A stretch of DNA of 64,000 nucleotides from Rhodocyclaceae bacterium (GCA_020248265.1 JADCHX010000002.1:448011-512010), one strand, 5' to 3'; positions 45,782-54,579 are shown, counted from the first letter of the stretch. Translations and numbers: made by a program. The notes: generated from the letters alone by a model not told the origin.

Positions 45782-46708
45782 ATGTTCAATCCGTTCCAAC
45801 CCCTGCAACTGATCGAGACCGAAGTCTTCGCGACACTGCCCGCCAAGTACCGCAAGAAGCAGTACAGCGACTGGGCGCATCCGAACCGGCAGGGCACCGA
45901 GATCGAGTGTTTCCTCGAAGGGCCTTCGTTCGACCGTGACGGCAACCTGTGGTTCGTCGACTGCGCATTCGGCCGTATCTTCCGCGCCGACCCGAAGGGC
46001 AACATCGAACTCGCGCTGCAGTACAACGGCTGGCCGAACGGCCTGAAGTTCCACAAGGACGGCCGCATCTTCGTCGCCGACTACAAGATGGGCATCCTGA
46101 CCATCGATCCGAAGACGATGAAGATCGAGGAAGTGCTGCGCACCGCGTTCAGCGAAGGCTTCAAGGGCTGCAACGACCTGCACTTCGCGACCAACGGCGA
46201 CCTGTACTTCACCGACCAGGGCCAGACCGGCATCGCCGACCCGACCGGCCGCGTGTTCCGCTGGCGCGCCAACGGTGCCCTCGACCGGCTCTGCAACAAC
46301 GTGCCCAGCCCGAACGGCATCACCCTGTCGACCACCGAGAAGCACTGCTATGTCGGCGTCACCCGTTCGAATTCGGTGTGGCGCCTGCCGCTGATGCAGG
46401 ATGGTTCGATCTCCAAGACTGGCGTCGCGATCCAGCTCTCGGGCGGCGTCGGCGGCCCGGACGGCATCGAGATGGACGGCGAGAACGGTCTGTTCGTCTG
46501 CCAGCTGGGGGTCGGTGTCTGGCGATTCGATGCGAACATGCTTCCCACGCACCTGATCCACTCGACCAACCATGCCCACCACCACCTGGCCAACATCTGC
46601 TTCGGCGGCCCGGACCTGAAGACGCTGTACATCACCGAGTCACTGTCGGGCGATATCCTGATGGCCAAGCTGCCGGTGGCCGGCAAGCGCATCTGGGGCC
46701 TCAGCTGA
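45782..46708 (+). CDS. SMP-30/gluconolactonase/LRE-like family protein
   Basis: A 308-residue six-bladed beta-propeller enzyme. Metal-binding positions of this family are in place: Glu in CFLEGPSFDRDG, Asn in WPNGLKFH, Asn in CNDLHFATNGDLYFTD, Asn in SPNGITLS and Asp in GGPDGIEMDG. Such enzymes hydrolyse lactones or related esters in the cytosol. There is no signal peptide. A good ribosome-binding site (AAAGGAAG, about eight bases) precedes the ATG. In this cluster a lactonase could open a lactone formed during breakdown of the imported carboxylate; that is inference. Confidence 0.9.
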   Translation: MFNPFQPLQLIETEVFATLPAKYRKKQYSDWAHPNRQGTEIECFLEGPSFDRDGNLWFVDCAFGRIFRADPKGNIELALQYNGWPNGLKFHKDGRIFVADYKMGILTIDPKTMKIEEVLRTAFSEGFKGCNDLHFATNGDLYFTDQGQTGIADPTGRVFRWRANGALDRLCNNVPSPNGITLSTTEKHCYVGVTRSNSVWRLPLMQDGSISKTGVAIQLSGGVGGPDGIEMDGENGLFVCQLGVGVWRFDANMLPTHLIHSTNHAHHHLANICFGGPDLKTLYITESLSGDILMAKLPVAGKRIWGLS

Positions 46709-46728
46709 TCGACGACAGCAGGAGATGG

Positions 46729-46759
46729 ACGTCTGCGGGCGGCAACGGCTCGCAGACGT
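46729..46759. terminator. Hairpin after the SMP-30 gene
   Basis: ACGTCTGCG (46729-46737) pairs with CGCAGACGT (46751-46759), a perfect 9-bp stem around a 13-base loop, 20 bases past the SMP-30 stop codon. It lies upstream of the dehydrogenase gene and could terminate, attenuate or be a regulatory palindrome. There is no U-tract. Confidence 0.35.
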
Positions 46760-46835
46760 GGGCAACGCCCGCGGGCCGTACCCGTCCACGGGCGCGCAAC
46801 CACCAAGGGGCGGCAGTGCGCCCCCGGAGAGCACG

Positions 46836-47756
46836 ATGAAGAAGATCCAGAGCGTACTGATCTACGGCTATGGCGTGATGGGCCGTGGCGTGGCGAAGAC
46901 CTTCGCGCAGGCCGGGTTCCAGACCATGGTCCGCTCGGCGCGGGCCGCATCGATCACCGACCTGCCCGAGGGCGTCACCGCGGTGGCCACGCTGCCGGCA
47001 CAGGCGCCCGATCTGATCATCGAACTGGTGCCGGAGATCGTCGCCACCAAGCAGCAGGTGTTCGCCGATGTCGAGGCTGCATACGAGGGGCAGGACTACC
47101 TGCTCGGCACCGGGACCTCGGGACTCGACCTGGTCGAGCTGGCGAAGACGCTGAAGCGTCCCGAGAAGTTTCTCGGCATCCACTACTTCATGCCGGCCGA
47201 CACCGCGCCGGTGGTCGAGGTGATGGGTGGGCCTGCCTCGTCGCGCGAGTCGGTCGACATTACCGCCGACGCGCTGCGCCGATCGGGCAAGGAGACAGTC
47301 GTGCTGTACAAGCCGATCATCGGCTTCCTGGTGAACCGGCTGCAGCATGCGATCCTGAACGAGGCCTACTACCTGATCGAGGCCGGCGTAGCCGACGCCG
47401 CTGCGATCGACCATGCGGCACGCCGGCTGCTGGCCCCGCGCATGGTCCTCAACGGGCTGATCCAGCAGAAGGACATCAGCGGGCTGAAGATCCACGCCGA
47501 GGCGCAGGCGTCGATCGTGCCGGCACTGTTCCACACCAATGTCGCCAATCCGATGCTGCAGGCGATGGCCGGGCGCGGCGAGACCGGGCTGGCTGCCGGC
47601 AAGGGCTTCTACGACTGGGCTGGCTGCGATACCGATGCGGTGCGCAGGCAGGCTTCCTCGCAGCTGTCCGCGCTGCTGAAATTCATCGACAACGACCTGC
47701 CGAAACCGCTGCCGGCCACCGAGCCGAAGCCGCGCGATCCCCGGCAGCCGGGGTGA
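46836..47756 (+). CDS. 3-hydroxyacyl-CoA dehydrogenase family protein
   Basis: A 306-residue NAD-dependent dehydrogenase. The Rossmann motif is [20 protein letters not shown] (about 9-28), and the catalytic His lies in [11 protein letters not shown], followed by the PVVEVMGG segment. The C-terminal dimerisation half contains [22 protein letters not shown] and GKGFYDW. Relatives oxidise 3-hydroxyacyl-CoA, or in other lineages L-gulonate or carnitine. ATG 46836 has GGAGA about six bases upstream. Its stop overlaps the GTG start of recQ, an unusual coupling between a catabolic and a DNA repair gene. Confidence 0.87.
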   Translation: MKKIQSVLIYGYGVMGRGVAKTFAQAGFQTMVRSARAASITDLPEGVTAVATLPAQAPDLIIELVPEIVATKQQVFADVEAAYEGQDYLLGTGTSGLDLVELAKTLKRPEKFLGIHYFMPADTAPVVEVMGGPASSRESVDITADALRRSGKETVVLYKPIIGFLVNRLQHAILNEAYYLIEAGVADAAAIDHAARRLLAPRMVLNGLIQQKDISGLKIHAEAQASIVPALFHTNVANPMLQAMAGRGETGLAAGKGFYDWAGCDTDAVRRQASSQLSALLKFIDNDLPKPLPATEPKPRDPRQPG

Positions 47757-49579
47757 CCGACGGCGGCATCGCTCGCGCCCGGGAAGTCCTGGGCCGGGTG
47801 TTCGGCTATCGGGAGTTCCGCGGCCACCAGCAGGAGATCATCGGCCACCTGGTCGACGGAGGCGATGCGCTGGTGCTGATGCCCACCGGCGGCGGCAAGT
47901 CGCTCTGCTACCAGATCCCGTCGATCGTGCGCGAAGGCGCGGGCGTGGTCGTCTCGCCGCTGATCGCGCTGATGCAGGACCAGGTCGACGCGCTGAAGCT
48001 GGCTGGCGTGAACGCGGCCTTCCTCAATTCGTCGCTCGATGCGCGCGCGGCACGCGAGGTCGAGCACGCGTTCGAGGCGGGCGAACTCGACCTGCTGTAC
48101 GTGGCTCCGGAACGGCTGCTTACCGACCGCTTCCTCGCGCTGCTCGAACGCTCGAAGGTCGCGCTGTTCGCGATCGACGAGGCGCACTGCGTGTCGCAGT
48201 GGGGCCACGATTTCCGGCCGGAGTACATCCAGCTGTCGGTGCTGCACGAGCGCTTCCCGTCGATCCCGCGCGTCGCGCTGACCGCCACCGCTGACGCCAT
48301 CACCCGGCAGGAGATCCTCGACCGGCTGGGACTGAACGACGCGCGGTTGTTCGTGTCGAGCTTCGACCGCCCGAACATCCGCTACCGGGTGGTCGAGAAG
48401 GACGCTGCGCGGGAGCAGCTCGGCCGCTTCCTGAAGGACGGGCACGAGGGCGCGGCCGGCATCGTCTACTGCCAGTCGCGGCGCAAGGTCGACGAGACCG
48501 CAGTCTGGCTCTCGGGCCTGGGCGTCAACGCCCTGCCCTACCATGCCGGGCTCGATGCCGACGTACGGCGCCTGCACCAGCAGCGCTTCCTGCGCGAGGA
48601 CGGCATCGTCATGGTGGCCACCGTCGCCTTCGGCATGGGTATCGACAAGCCCGACGTGCGCTTCGTCGCCCACCTCGACCTGCCGCAGAGCCTCGAGGGC
48701 TACTACCAGGAGACCGGCCGCGCCGGACGCGATGGCGACGCTTCTGAAGCCTGGCTCGCCTATGGCCTGTCCGACGTCGTGCTGCTGCGCAACCGCATCG
48801 ACGAGTCCGGCTCTCCCGACGAGGTGAAGCGTATCGAGCGGCAGAAGCTCGATGCGATGCTCGGCTACTGCGAGACCACGCACTGCCGGCGCCGGGTGCT
48901 GCTCGACTATTTCGGCGAGACGCTCGATGCCGACTACCAGTGCGGCAACTGCGACAACTGCCTGGAGCCGCCGGAGACCATCGACGGCACCGTGCCCGCG
49001 CAGAAGCTGCTTTCGGCTGCGCTGCGCACCGGCCAGCGCTTCGGCGCCGGGCACCTGATCGACCTGCTGCTCGGGAAGGCCACACCCAGGATGGTGCAGT
49101 TCGGCCATGACAAGCTGCCGACCTTCGCGGTGGGCACCGAGTTCGACGACATGGGCTGGCGTGCCGTCGCACGGCAACTCATCGCCGCCGGCTACCTGCA
49201 TGCAAATGCAGAACGTTTCGGCGCGCTGCAGCTGACCGAGTCTGCGCGCGCGCTGCTCAAGGGCGAAATCGAGATCCGCATCCGCAAGGTGTCGCGGCGC
49301 AAGGCAACCGGCCGCGATCGCGCCACGAAGGCGCGGCGCGCTGCCGAGTTGCCGGCCGGCGTCGACGCCGCGCTGCTGGAGGCACTGCGCGCCTGCCGCC
49401 GTCGGCTGGCCGCCGAACAGGGCGTACCGGCCTATGTCGTGTTCCACGATGCAACGCTGGTCGAAATGGCGATGCTGCATCCGCAGACGGTCGAAGACCT
49501 GCGCCAGGTCAGCGGCGTCGGCGACACCAAGCTCGCGCGCTATGGCGAGGCATTCCTCGAGACGCTGCGCGCCGCCTGA
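47753..49579 (+). CDS. recQ: ATP-dependent DNA helicase RecQ
   Basis: A 608-residue RecQ helicase (3'-5', DNA repair). Motifs in order: I ([11 protein letters not shown]), II (DEAHC) followed by the aromatic-rich loop [13 protein letters not shown] ([10 protein letters not shown]). The zinc region is [12 protein letters not shown] and CGNCDNC, the RQC domain follows, and the C-terminal HRDC domain is present ([20 protein letters not shown] to the end). The GTG start at 47753 overlaps the dehydrogenase stop (GTGA). The protein is complete. Its location inside a catabolic cluster is unexpected for a housekeeping helicase. Confidence 0.95.
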   Translation: MTDGGIARAREVLGRVFGYREFRGHQQEIIGHLVDGGDALVLMPTGGGKSLCYQIPSIVREGAGVVVSPLIALMQDQVDALKLAGVNAAFLNSSLDARAAREVEHAFEAGELDLLYVAPERLLTDRFLALLERSKVALFAIDEAHCVSQWGHDFRPEYIQLSVLHERFPSIPRVALTATADAITRQEILDRLGLNDARLFVSSFDRPNIRYRVVEKDAAREQLGRFLKDGHEGAAGIVYCQSRRKVDETAVWLSGLGVNALPYHAGLDADVRRLHQQRFLREDGIVMVATVAFGMGIDKPDVRFVAHLDLPQSLEGYYQETGRAGRDGDASEAWLAYGLSDVVLLRNRIDESGSPDEVKRIERQKLDAMLGYCETTHCRRRVLLDYFGETLDADYQCGNCDNCLEPPETIDGTVPAQKLLSAALRTGQRFGAGHLIDLLLGKATPRMVQFGHDKLPTFAVGTEFDDMGWRAVARQLIAAGYLHANAERFGALQLTESARALLKGEIEIRIRKVSRRKATGRDRATKARRAAELPAGVDAALLEALRACRRRLAAEQGVPAYVVFHDATLVEMAMLHPQTVEDLRQVSGVGDTKLARYGEAFLETLRAA

Positions 49580-49599
49580 GTGCGCCGGGCGGGTTGCAG

Positions 49600-49617
49600 T
49601 ATAGTCATCCGGACAGG
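49600..49617 (+). promoter_or_regulatory. Possible promoter and weak CCGGACA operator of the TauD-like gene
   Basis: TATAGT (49600-49605), 5 of 6 matches to the -10 consensus, is followed by CATCCGGACAGG. The CCGGACA core is shared with the two stronger sites, and the distance from the -10 is similar. The palindrome matches only 9 of the 14 positions of the perfect site, and no good -35 is seen. Confidence 0.35.
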
Positions 49618-49659
49618 TGCTCCCCGATCGGCGGACGCCGCGAACAGGAGCAGCAACCG

Positions 49660-50565
49660 ATGGACCTCAGACCGCTCAGCCCCGTCTTCGGTGCCGAAGT
49701 GCTCGGCGTCTCGCTGGCCGACGTCGCGGATGCCGGCCCGCGCGGCGACGCAGCCTATGCGTTCGTGCGCGCGGCCTTCGAGGAACACTCGGTGCTGCTG
49801 TTCCGCAGGCAGGAGATCACCGACGAGCTGCAGGTGGCCTACTCGCAGCGCTTCGGCACGCTCGAAGTGGCGAAGGTGGCATCGCTGGGCGAAGGCACGC
49901 CTTTCAGCATCCTGACCAACGTCGACCGCGCGACAGGCAAGCTGGTGGCGCCCGACCACAAGGAGTCGCTGCGCGCGAAGGCCAACCAGCTCTGGCATAC
50001 CGACAGCTCGTTCAAGCAGCATCCGGCGCTGGCCTCGGTGCTGTCGGCGCGCATCATCCCGCCGACCGGGGGCGAGACCCAGTTCGCCTCCCAGCGCGCG
50101 GCCTGGGACCGGCTGTCGGAGGCTGCCAGGGCGCAGCTGTTCGACGCCTGCGTCTGGCACGACTATGCGCATTCGCGCGGGCAGATCGCCCCGCACCTGG
50201 CCTCCGAGCGCGAACGCGCCGCGATGCCGCCGGCCTGCTGGCGCATCCGCTGGCGCAATCCGGTCAACGGCCGCGATTCGTTCTACCTCGCGTCGCACGC
50301 GTATGCGATCGAGGGCCTGCCCGAAGCCGACTCGAAGGCGCTGCTCGCCGAGCTCATGGAACACATCACGGACCCGGCGCACACCTACACCCATGCCTGG
50401 CAGGCTGGCGACGTGGTCATGTGGGACAACCGCGCGACGATGCACCGCGGACGGCCATGGCCTGCCGGCGACCATGCACGGCTGATGATGCGCACCACGA
50501 TCAGCGCGTCGGATGCGGACGGGGTGGCGGGCACCCGGCCACCGGTGGACGCGGCGACGGCCTGA
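49660..50565 (+). CDS. TauD/TfdA-family iron/2-oxoglutarate-dependent dioxygenase
   Basis: A 301-residue oxygenase. The metal-binding HxD motif is LWHTDSSF, the distal His lies in TMHRGRPW, and a C-terminal Arg for the 2-oxoglutarate carboxylate is in RLMMRT. Relatives such as TfdA and TauD oxidise 2,4-D or taurine; a similar C-H hydroxylation or ether/alkyl cleavage of an organic acid is plausible here, but the substrate is unknown. AGGAG at 49646-49650 gives a good ribosome-binding site for ATG 49660. It is convergent with the dehydrogenase gene. Within the cluster it could do the first oxidative attack. Confidence 0.9.
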   Translation: MDLRPLSPVFGAEVLGVSLADVADAGPRGDAAYAFVRAAFEEHSVLLFRRQEITDELQVAYSQRFGTLEVAKVASLGEGTPFSILTNVDRATGKLVAPDHKESLRAKANQLWHTDSSFKQHPALASVLSARIIPPTGGETQFASQRAAWDRLSEAARAQLFDACVWHDYAHSRGQIAPHLASERERAAMPPACWRIRWRNPVNGRDSFYLASHAYAIEGLPEADSKALLAELMEHITDPAHTYTHAWQAGDVVMWDNRATMHRGRPWPAGDHARLMMRTTISASDADGVAGTRPPVDAATA

Positions 50566-50577
50566 CCCGGTGTCGGC

Positions 50578-50610
50578 GCCGCTGCCCTGGCAGGCCGCCA
50601 GGGCAGCGGC
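50578..50610. terminator. Strong bidirectional hairpin between convergent genes
   Basis: GCCGCTGCCCTGGC (50578-50591) pairs perfectly with GCCAGGGCAGCGGC (50597-50610), a 14-bp stem with a 5-base loop. It sits between the ends of the TauD-like gene (+) and the 3-hydroxyisobutyrate dehydrogenase-like gene (-), so it could end transcription from both sides. There is no U-run. Confidence 0.65.
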
Positions 50611-50612
50611 CC

Positions 50613-51509
50613 TCAGCGCAGCCGGGCGATCAGACTCGACGTGTCCCAGCGCCGGCCACCAGCCTGCTGCACGTCGGCATAGAACTGGTCCACCAGCGCC
50701 GTTACCGGCAGCAGCGCACCGTTGCGCCTGGCTTCGTCGAATACGAGCCCGAGGTCCTTGCGCATCCAGTCGACCGCGAACCCGAACTCGAACTTGCGCT
50801 CGACCATCGTCCGGCCACGGTTGTCCATCTGCCAGCTCTGCGCCGCGCCCTTGCCGATCACCGCCAGCACGGCATTCATGTCGAGGCCGGCACGCTGGCC
50901 GAACGCGATGGCTTCGGACAGCCCCTGCACCAGCCCGGCGATGGCGATCTGGTTCACCATCTTCGCCAGCTGGCCGGAGCCGCTCGGACCGAGCAGCGTC
51001 ACCGCCTGCGCGAACGCACCGGCCACCGGCGCGATCGTGTCGAAGGTCGCCTGCGCACCGCCGCACATCACGGTGAGCATGCCGTTCACCGCCCCCGCCT
51101 GGCCGCCGGACACCGGTGCGTCGATGAAGCCCAGGCCCTTCGACGCCGCCAGCGCGGACAGCTCGCGCGCGACGTCCGCCGATGCGGTGGTGTGGTCGAC
51201 GAAGATCGCGCCGGCCTTCATGCCGGCAAACGCGCCGGAGGAGCCGTCGCCGACGACCACGGACCGCAGGTCGTCGTCGTTGCCGACGCAGGCGAACACG
51301 ATGTCGGCACCGGCTGCCGCCGTCGCGGGCGTCGCCGCGGACGCACCGCCGTACTCGGCCACCCACTGCGCGGCCTTCGCCGCAGTACGGTTGTAGACGG
51401 TGACCGAGTGTCCGGCGCGCGCCAGGTGCCCGGCCATCGGATAGCCCATCACGCCCAGGCCGAGGAAAGCCACCTTGCGCGACGGTACGGCTGCATAGGT
51501 CTTCGCCAT
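50613..51509 (-). CDS. NAD(P)-dependent beta-hydroxyacid dehydrogenase (3-hydroxyisobutyrate dehydrogenase family)
   Basis: A 298-residue enzyme. The N-terminal cofactor loop is VAFLGLGVMGYPMAGHL (about 13-29), the substrate motif FIDAPVSGGQAGAVNGMLTVMCGG is characteristic, and the catalytic Lys lies in QLAKMVNQI. Relatives include 3-hydroxyisobutyrate dehydrogenase and tartronate semialdehyde reductase. ATG 51509 lies 2 bases after the upstream enolase-superfamily gene, so the two are in an operon with gntR. It likely oxidises or reduces a hydroxy acid intermediate. The exact substrate cannot be read from sequence. Confidence 0.9.
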   Translation of the reverse strand: MAKTYAAVPSRKVAFLGLGVMGYPMAGHLARAGHSVTVYNRTAAKAAQWVAEYGGASAATPATAAAGADIVFACVGNDDDLRSVVVGDGSSGAFAGMKAGAIFVDHTTASADVARELSALAASKGLGFIDAPVSGGQAGAVNGMLTVMCGGAQATFDTIAPVAGAFAQAVTLLGPSGSGQLAKMVNQIAIAGLVQGLSEAIAFGQRAGLDMNAVLAVIGKGAAQSWQMDNRGRTMVERKFEFGFAVDWMRKDLGLVFDEARRNGALLPVTALVDQFYADVQQAGGRRWDTSSLIARLR

Positions 51510-51511
51510 GG

Positions 51512-52618
51512 TCAGAGCGCCCTCTGGTACTTGCGCACCTTCGATTCGTCGACTTCGACGCCGAGCCCGACGCCGCCGGGCACCTCTGCATGGCCCTCGA
51601 CCACGCGCAGCGGCCGCGCGACGATGTCGTCGGCAAGGTACTGGTTGGTGATCGACAGGCCCCAGTCGAGGCCGGGCAGCGCCGCGGCCAGGTGCAGCAC
51701 CCCGGCGATGCCGATGCTCGACTCGGCGACCTTGTTCGCCAGGTTGACGCGCATGCCGAGCTTCGCGCACAGCACGCCGGCATCGAACACCTCGCGCATG
51801 CCGCCGAGCTTGATCGTCTTCAGGCTCACGCCGCTGGCCGCCTTCATGTCGTGGTGGCGCTGGATATCCTCGGGGCTGTGCAGGCCTTCATCGGCGCCGA
51901 TCAGTACCCTGCTCGCCGCCGCGACCTTCGCCATCCCGGCGAGATCCTTCGAACGCACCGGCTGCTCGAAGAAGTCCAGGCGCGAATCCTTCACGACATC
52001 GACGTATGCCAGCGCACCGTCAACCGTGTAGCCCTGGTTCGCGTCGGACGAAATCAGGTTGCCGTCGCCCAGCACCTCGCAGATCGCGAGCGAGCGGCGT
52101 GCATCGTCGATTGCCTCGCCGGTGCCGACCTTGATCTTGTAGGCGACGAAGCCAGCCGCCTTGCGCGCCTTCGACTCCGCCACGTCGCCATCGGTCGAAC
52201 CCGTGCCGATCAGCCAGAGCACTGCCATGCGCTCGCGGCGCTGCTCGCCGAACAGCTTCCAGGCCGGGATGCCGGCCGCCTTCGCGGTCAGGTCCTGCAA
52301 CGCCATCTCGATCGCCGACTTCGCGGCATGGTTGCCGTAGAGCGCGAACTCCCAGTGCGAAGCGAGGGCGTGCAGATCCTCGACATTGCGGCCTTCGGTC
52401 GCGGGAGCGAGGTAGCGCACCGCGGCGACCATGCTCTCGACCGTCTCGCCGGTCATGTGTGGCGCCGAAGCGGCCTCGCCCCAGCCGACGCTGCCATCGG
52501 CCGCCTCGATGCGTACCAGCAGGTTGTCGGCAGTGCGTATCTCGACGCCGGCCATCTTCATCGGCTTGGCCATCGGCAGGCTGACCGCGATCGCCTCGAT
52601 GCGCTTGATCTTCAGCAT
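51512..52618 (-). CDS. Mandelate racemase/muconate lactonising enzyme-family protein
   Basis: A 368-residue enolase-superfamily enzyme. The catalytic KxK of the muconate lactonising group reads YKIKVG. The Mg ligands are Asp in SSDANQGY, Glu in FFEQPV and Asp/Glu in GADEGL, and a second Lys is in LKTIKLGG. The N-terminal capping domain and the (beta/alpha)7-beta barrel are complete. Known members do cycloisomerisation, racemisation or dehydration of acids. Here it lies between gntR and the hydroxyacid dehydrogenase and may generate or rearrange an intermediate such as a lactone. ATG 52618 is preceded by a GGAGGAG-like ribosome-binding sequence. Confidence 0.9.
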   Translation of the reverse strand: MLKIKRIEAIAVSLPMAKPMKMAGVEIRTADNLLVRIEAADGSVGWGEAASAPHMTGETVESMVAAVRYLAPATEGRNVEDLHALASHWEFALYGNHAAKSAIEMALQDLTAKAAGIPAWKLFGEQRRERMAVLWLIGTGSTDGDVAESKARKAAGFVAYKIKVGTGEAIDDARRSLAICEVLGDGNLISSDANQGYTVDGALAYVDVVKDSRLDFFEQPVRSKDLAGMAKVAAASRVLIGADEGLHSPEDIQRHHDMKAASGVSLKTIKLGGMREVFDAGVLCAKLGMRVNLANKVAESSIGIAGVLHLAAALPGLDWGLSITNQYLADDIVARPLRVVEGHAEVPGGVGLGVEVDESKVRKYQRAL

Positions 52619-52673
52619 GGGACTCCTCCAGTGTTGAACGGTTACGGCAATGGAATGGCCGGCACGGGCCTGC

Positions 52674-53501
52674 TCAGCCGCGGCGTGGCTTGCGCGGCTC
52701 GCGCTGCACGTCCATGGTGTAGGTGAATCGGTGCTCCGGATGCACGGTCACCGAGTTCTCGAAGTTCTCGCCGCTGGCGCCGAAGTAGCGGCGCACGAAG
52801 GTCAGCGCCGGCGTGCCGCTGGCCACCTTCAGCGGCCGCGCGAGCCGGGTCGGGATGCGGCTGGCGAAGATCTCGAACCGTGCACGCACGGTCGGCTCGC
52901 CGAAGATCCGCTCGACCTGCTGGTACACATGGGTCTGCGCGTGGTCGACCGCGTCGACCACCTTGCTGTAGCGCGGCAGCAGATAGATGTCGGTCCAGCC
53001 CAGCGGCTCCGGGCTGGAATTCGTACGCCGGATCGCGCTGATCCGGAACCAGCGGCTACCCACCTCGCAGGCGAGCAGTTGCGCGAGCGGCTTGTCCGCG
53101 ACCACCAGTCGGCTGCTCACGTTCTCCCGGAATGTGTCCGGCGGATAGTTCATCAGCTCCTCGACGTTCTTCACGCTCTGCGTGAAGGCGGTCGGCGTCT
53201 CCGATGCAACCACCACCGACCCGGCGCCCGGACGACGCACCAGCAGGCCGCGCTCGGTGATCGTACGCAGCGCTTCGCGTACGGTGTAGCGGCTCGCTTC
53301 GAAGCGCTTGCAGAGCTCGACCTCGGGCGGCAGCAGTCCACCCACCGGCAACACCCCGGAACGGATCTCCTCGATCAGTCGCTGGGTGATCACCTGGTAC
53401 AGGGGTGCCGCAGCGCGGCCGCGCCCCTGGGCGGCCCGCTTCGATCGTTCGCCGTCGACTGGGGATTCCACGACTTTGTTGCTCCGCTGGAGACGCTTCA
53501 C
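52674..53501 (-). CDS. GntR-family transcriptional regulator, HutC/UTRA type
   Basis: A 275-residue regulator. The winged helix-turn-helix (about 35-100) reads LYQVITQRLIEEIRSG, ELCKRFEASRYTVREALRTI and GAGSVVVAS, a GntR DNA-binding pattern. The C-terminal UTRA domain (about 120-265) includes RISAIRRTNSSPEPLGWTDIYL and ALTFVRRYF, and it binds small effectors in relatives such as HutC and PhnF. The GTG at 53501 is chosen: a GGTGG-type ribosome-binding sequence lies just upstream, and the longer frame is shadow. It is the first gene of a minus-strand operon and faces the divergent hydratase, with the palindrome 53524-53537 between them, so it probably controls itself and the other genes. Confidence 0.87.
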   Translation of the reverse strand: MKRLQRSNKVVESPVDGERSKRAAQGRGRAAAPLYQVITQRLIEEIRSGVLPVGGLLPPEVELCKRFEASRYTVREALRTITERGLLVRRPGAGSVVVASETPTAFTQSVKNVEELMNYPPDTFRENVSSRLVVADKPLAQLLACEVGSRWFRISAIRRTNSSPEPLGWTDIYLLPRYSKVVDAVDHAQTHVYQQVERIFGEPTVRARFEIFASRIPTRLARPLKVASGTPALTFVRRYFGASGENFENSVTVHPEHRFTYTMDVQREPRKPRRG

Positions 53502-53537
53502 TGACGCGCCACCGATGGTAACATTTGTCCGGACAAA
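53497..53537 (+). promoter_or_regulatory. Divergent promoter with perfect 14-bp palindrome, putative GntR operator
   Basis: TTTGTCCGGACAAA at 53524-53537 is a perfect inverted repeat, 22 bases upstream of the GntR start. For the plus strand, TTCACT (53497-53502), a 16-base spacer and TAACAT (53519-53524) form a fair promoter for the hydratase operon, with the palindrome overlapping the end of the -10 and reaching the likely start site. Autoregulation by the adjacent GntR protein is the simplest reading. It is inference; binding is not shown. Confidence 0.65.
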
Positions 53538-53612
53538 AACGCCCGGCGGGGTCACATCCACTCCACGCGGGCCAACCTGGCTCAACCACCCATCACAGGG
53601 GAGACGGAAGCA

Positions 53613-54569
53613 ATGGCAACGAGCGGCACCAAGGCCACCAAGGTCACCAATGCGAAGAAATCGGGCAAGGCCAAACCCACGGTCGCGACCGCGCGCGCGC
53701 GCAAGTACACCGACATCCTGTTCGAAGTGAAAGACCAGGTCGCCTGGATCACCATCAACCGTCCGCGCGTGCTCAATGCCTTCCGCGAGCAGTCGCTCGA
53801 CGAGATGATCGACGCGCTGAAGGCCACGCGCGAAGACCCGTCGATCGTCTGCGCGGTGATTACCGGCACCGGCGACAAGTCGTTCTCCGCCGGCGGCGAC
53901 TTCTACGCCATGAAGCGCCTGAACTTCACCAATGCCTACATGTGGAACGACCGCATGCTCGGGCTGGCGATGACCATCCGCGGCCTGCCGATCCCGGTGA
54001 TCGCGATGGTCAACGGCTGGTGCATGGGTGGCGGCCACGAACTGGCGCTCTGGTGCGACCTGGTGATCGCCTCCGAGAACGCGGTACTCGGCCAGACCGG
54101 TGCCAAGGTCGGCGCCTGCCCGACGGTCGGTGCCACGCAGTATCTGCCGCGCATCATCGGCGAACGCCTGGCGCGCGAAATGATCTTCTGTGCCCGCCGC
54201 TTCCCGGCAAAGGAAGCCGTCGAGGTCGGCCTGATCAACAAGTGCGTACCGCAGAAAGACCTGCTGGCCGAGACGCTGAAGTGGTGCGAGACCATGAAGG
54301 GCCACAGCGCGCTCACCCTGCGCATGACCAAGAAATCGCTCAACTTCGAGTCGGACAACCTGTACTCGTCGTGGCAGCACGGCATGGAACTGCTCGCGCA
54401 CGTCTGGGGTTCGCCCGAGGCCAACGAGGGCATGGACGCGTTCCTGCAGGGCCGCAAGCCCAACTTCCAGCAGTTCCGGATGCAGGCCAAGCGGGAACTG
54501 GCGAGCTACGTCGACGGCTTCGAGCGGAACCTGAACGAGCCGCCCGAAATGCGCAAGCTGCACAAGTAA
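53613..54569 (+). CDS. Enoyl-CoA hydratase/isomerase family protein
   Basis: A 318-residue crotonase. The oxyanion-hole segments are FSAGGDFYAMK and MGGGHELALWCDLVIAS. The catalytic Glu region reads GACPTVGATQYLPRIIGE, where a Glu seen in ordinary hydratases is not obvious, so the reaction may be a ring hydrolysis or isomerisation rather than simple hydration. The middle (REMIFCARRFPAKEAVEVGLINK) resembles naphthoyl-CoA synthase and cyclic CoA-thioester hydrolases. The first 30 residues are Lys/Thr/Ala-rich and not part of the fold. It faces the GntR gene and is followed after 10 bases by the CoA-transferase gene. The substrate should be a CoA thioester. Confidence 0.88.
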   Translation: MATSGTKATKVTNAKKSGKAKPTVATARARKYTDILFEVKDQVAWITINRPRVLNAFREQSLDEMIDALKATREDPSIVCAVITGTGDKSFSAGGDFYAMKRLNFTNAYMWNDRMLGLAMTIRGLPIPVIAMVNGWCMGGGHELALWCDLVIASENAVLGQTGAKVGACPTVGATQYLPRIIGERLAREMIFCARRFPAKEAVEVGLINKCVPQKDLLAETLKWCETMKGHSALTLRMTKKSLNFESDNLYSSWQHGMELLAHVWGSPEANEGMDAFLQGRKPNFQQFRMQAKRELASYVDGFERNLNEPPEMRKLHK

Positions 54570-54579
54570 GGCTTACACG

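Noticed and set aside
53502-54563. N-terminal extension of the GntR frame to 54563
   Set aside because: It lies antisense to the enoyl-CoA hydratase gene, is not GntR-like, and would place the operator inside the coding region.
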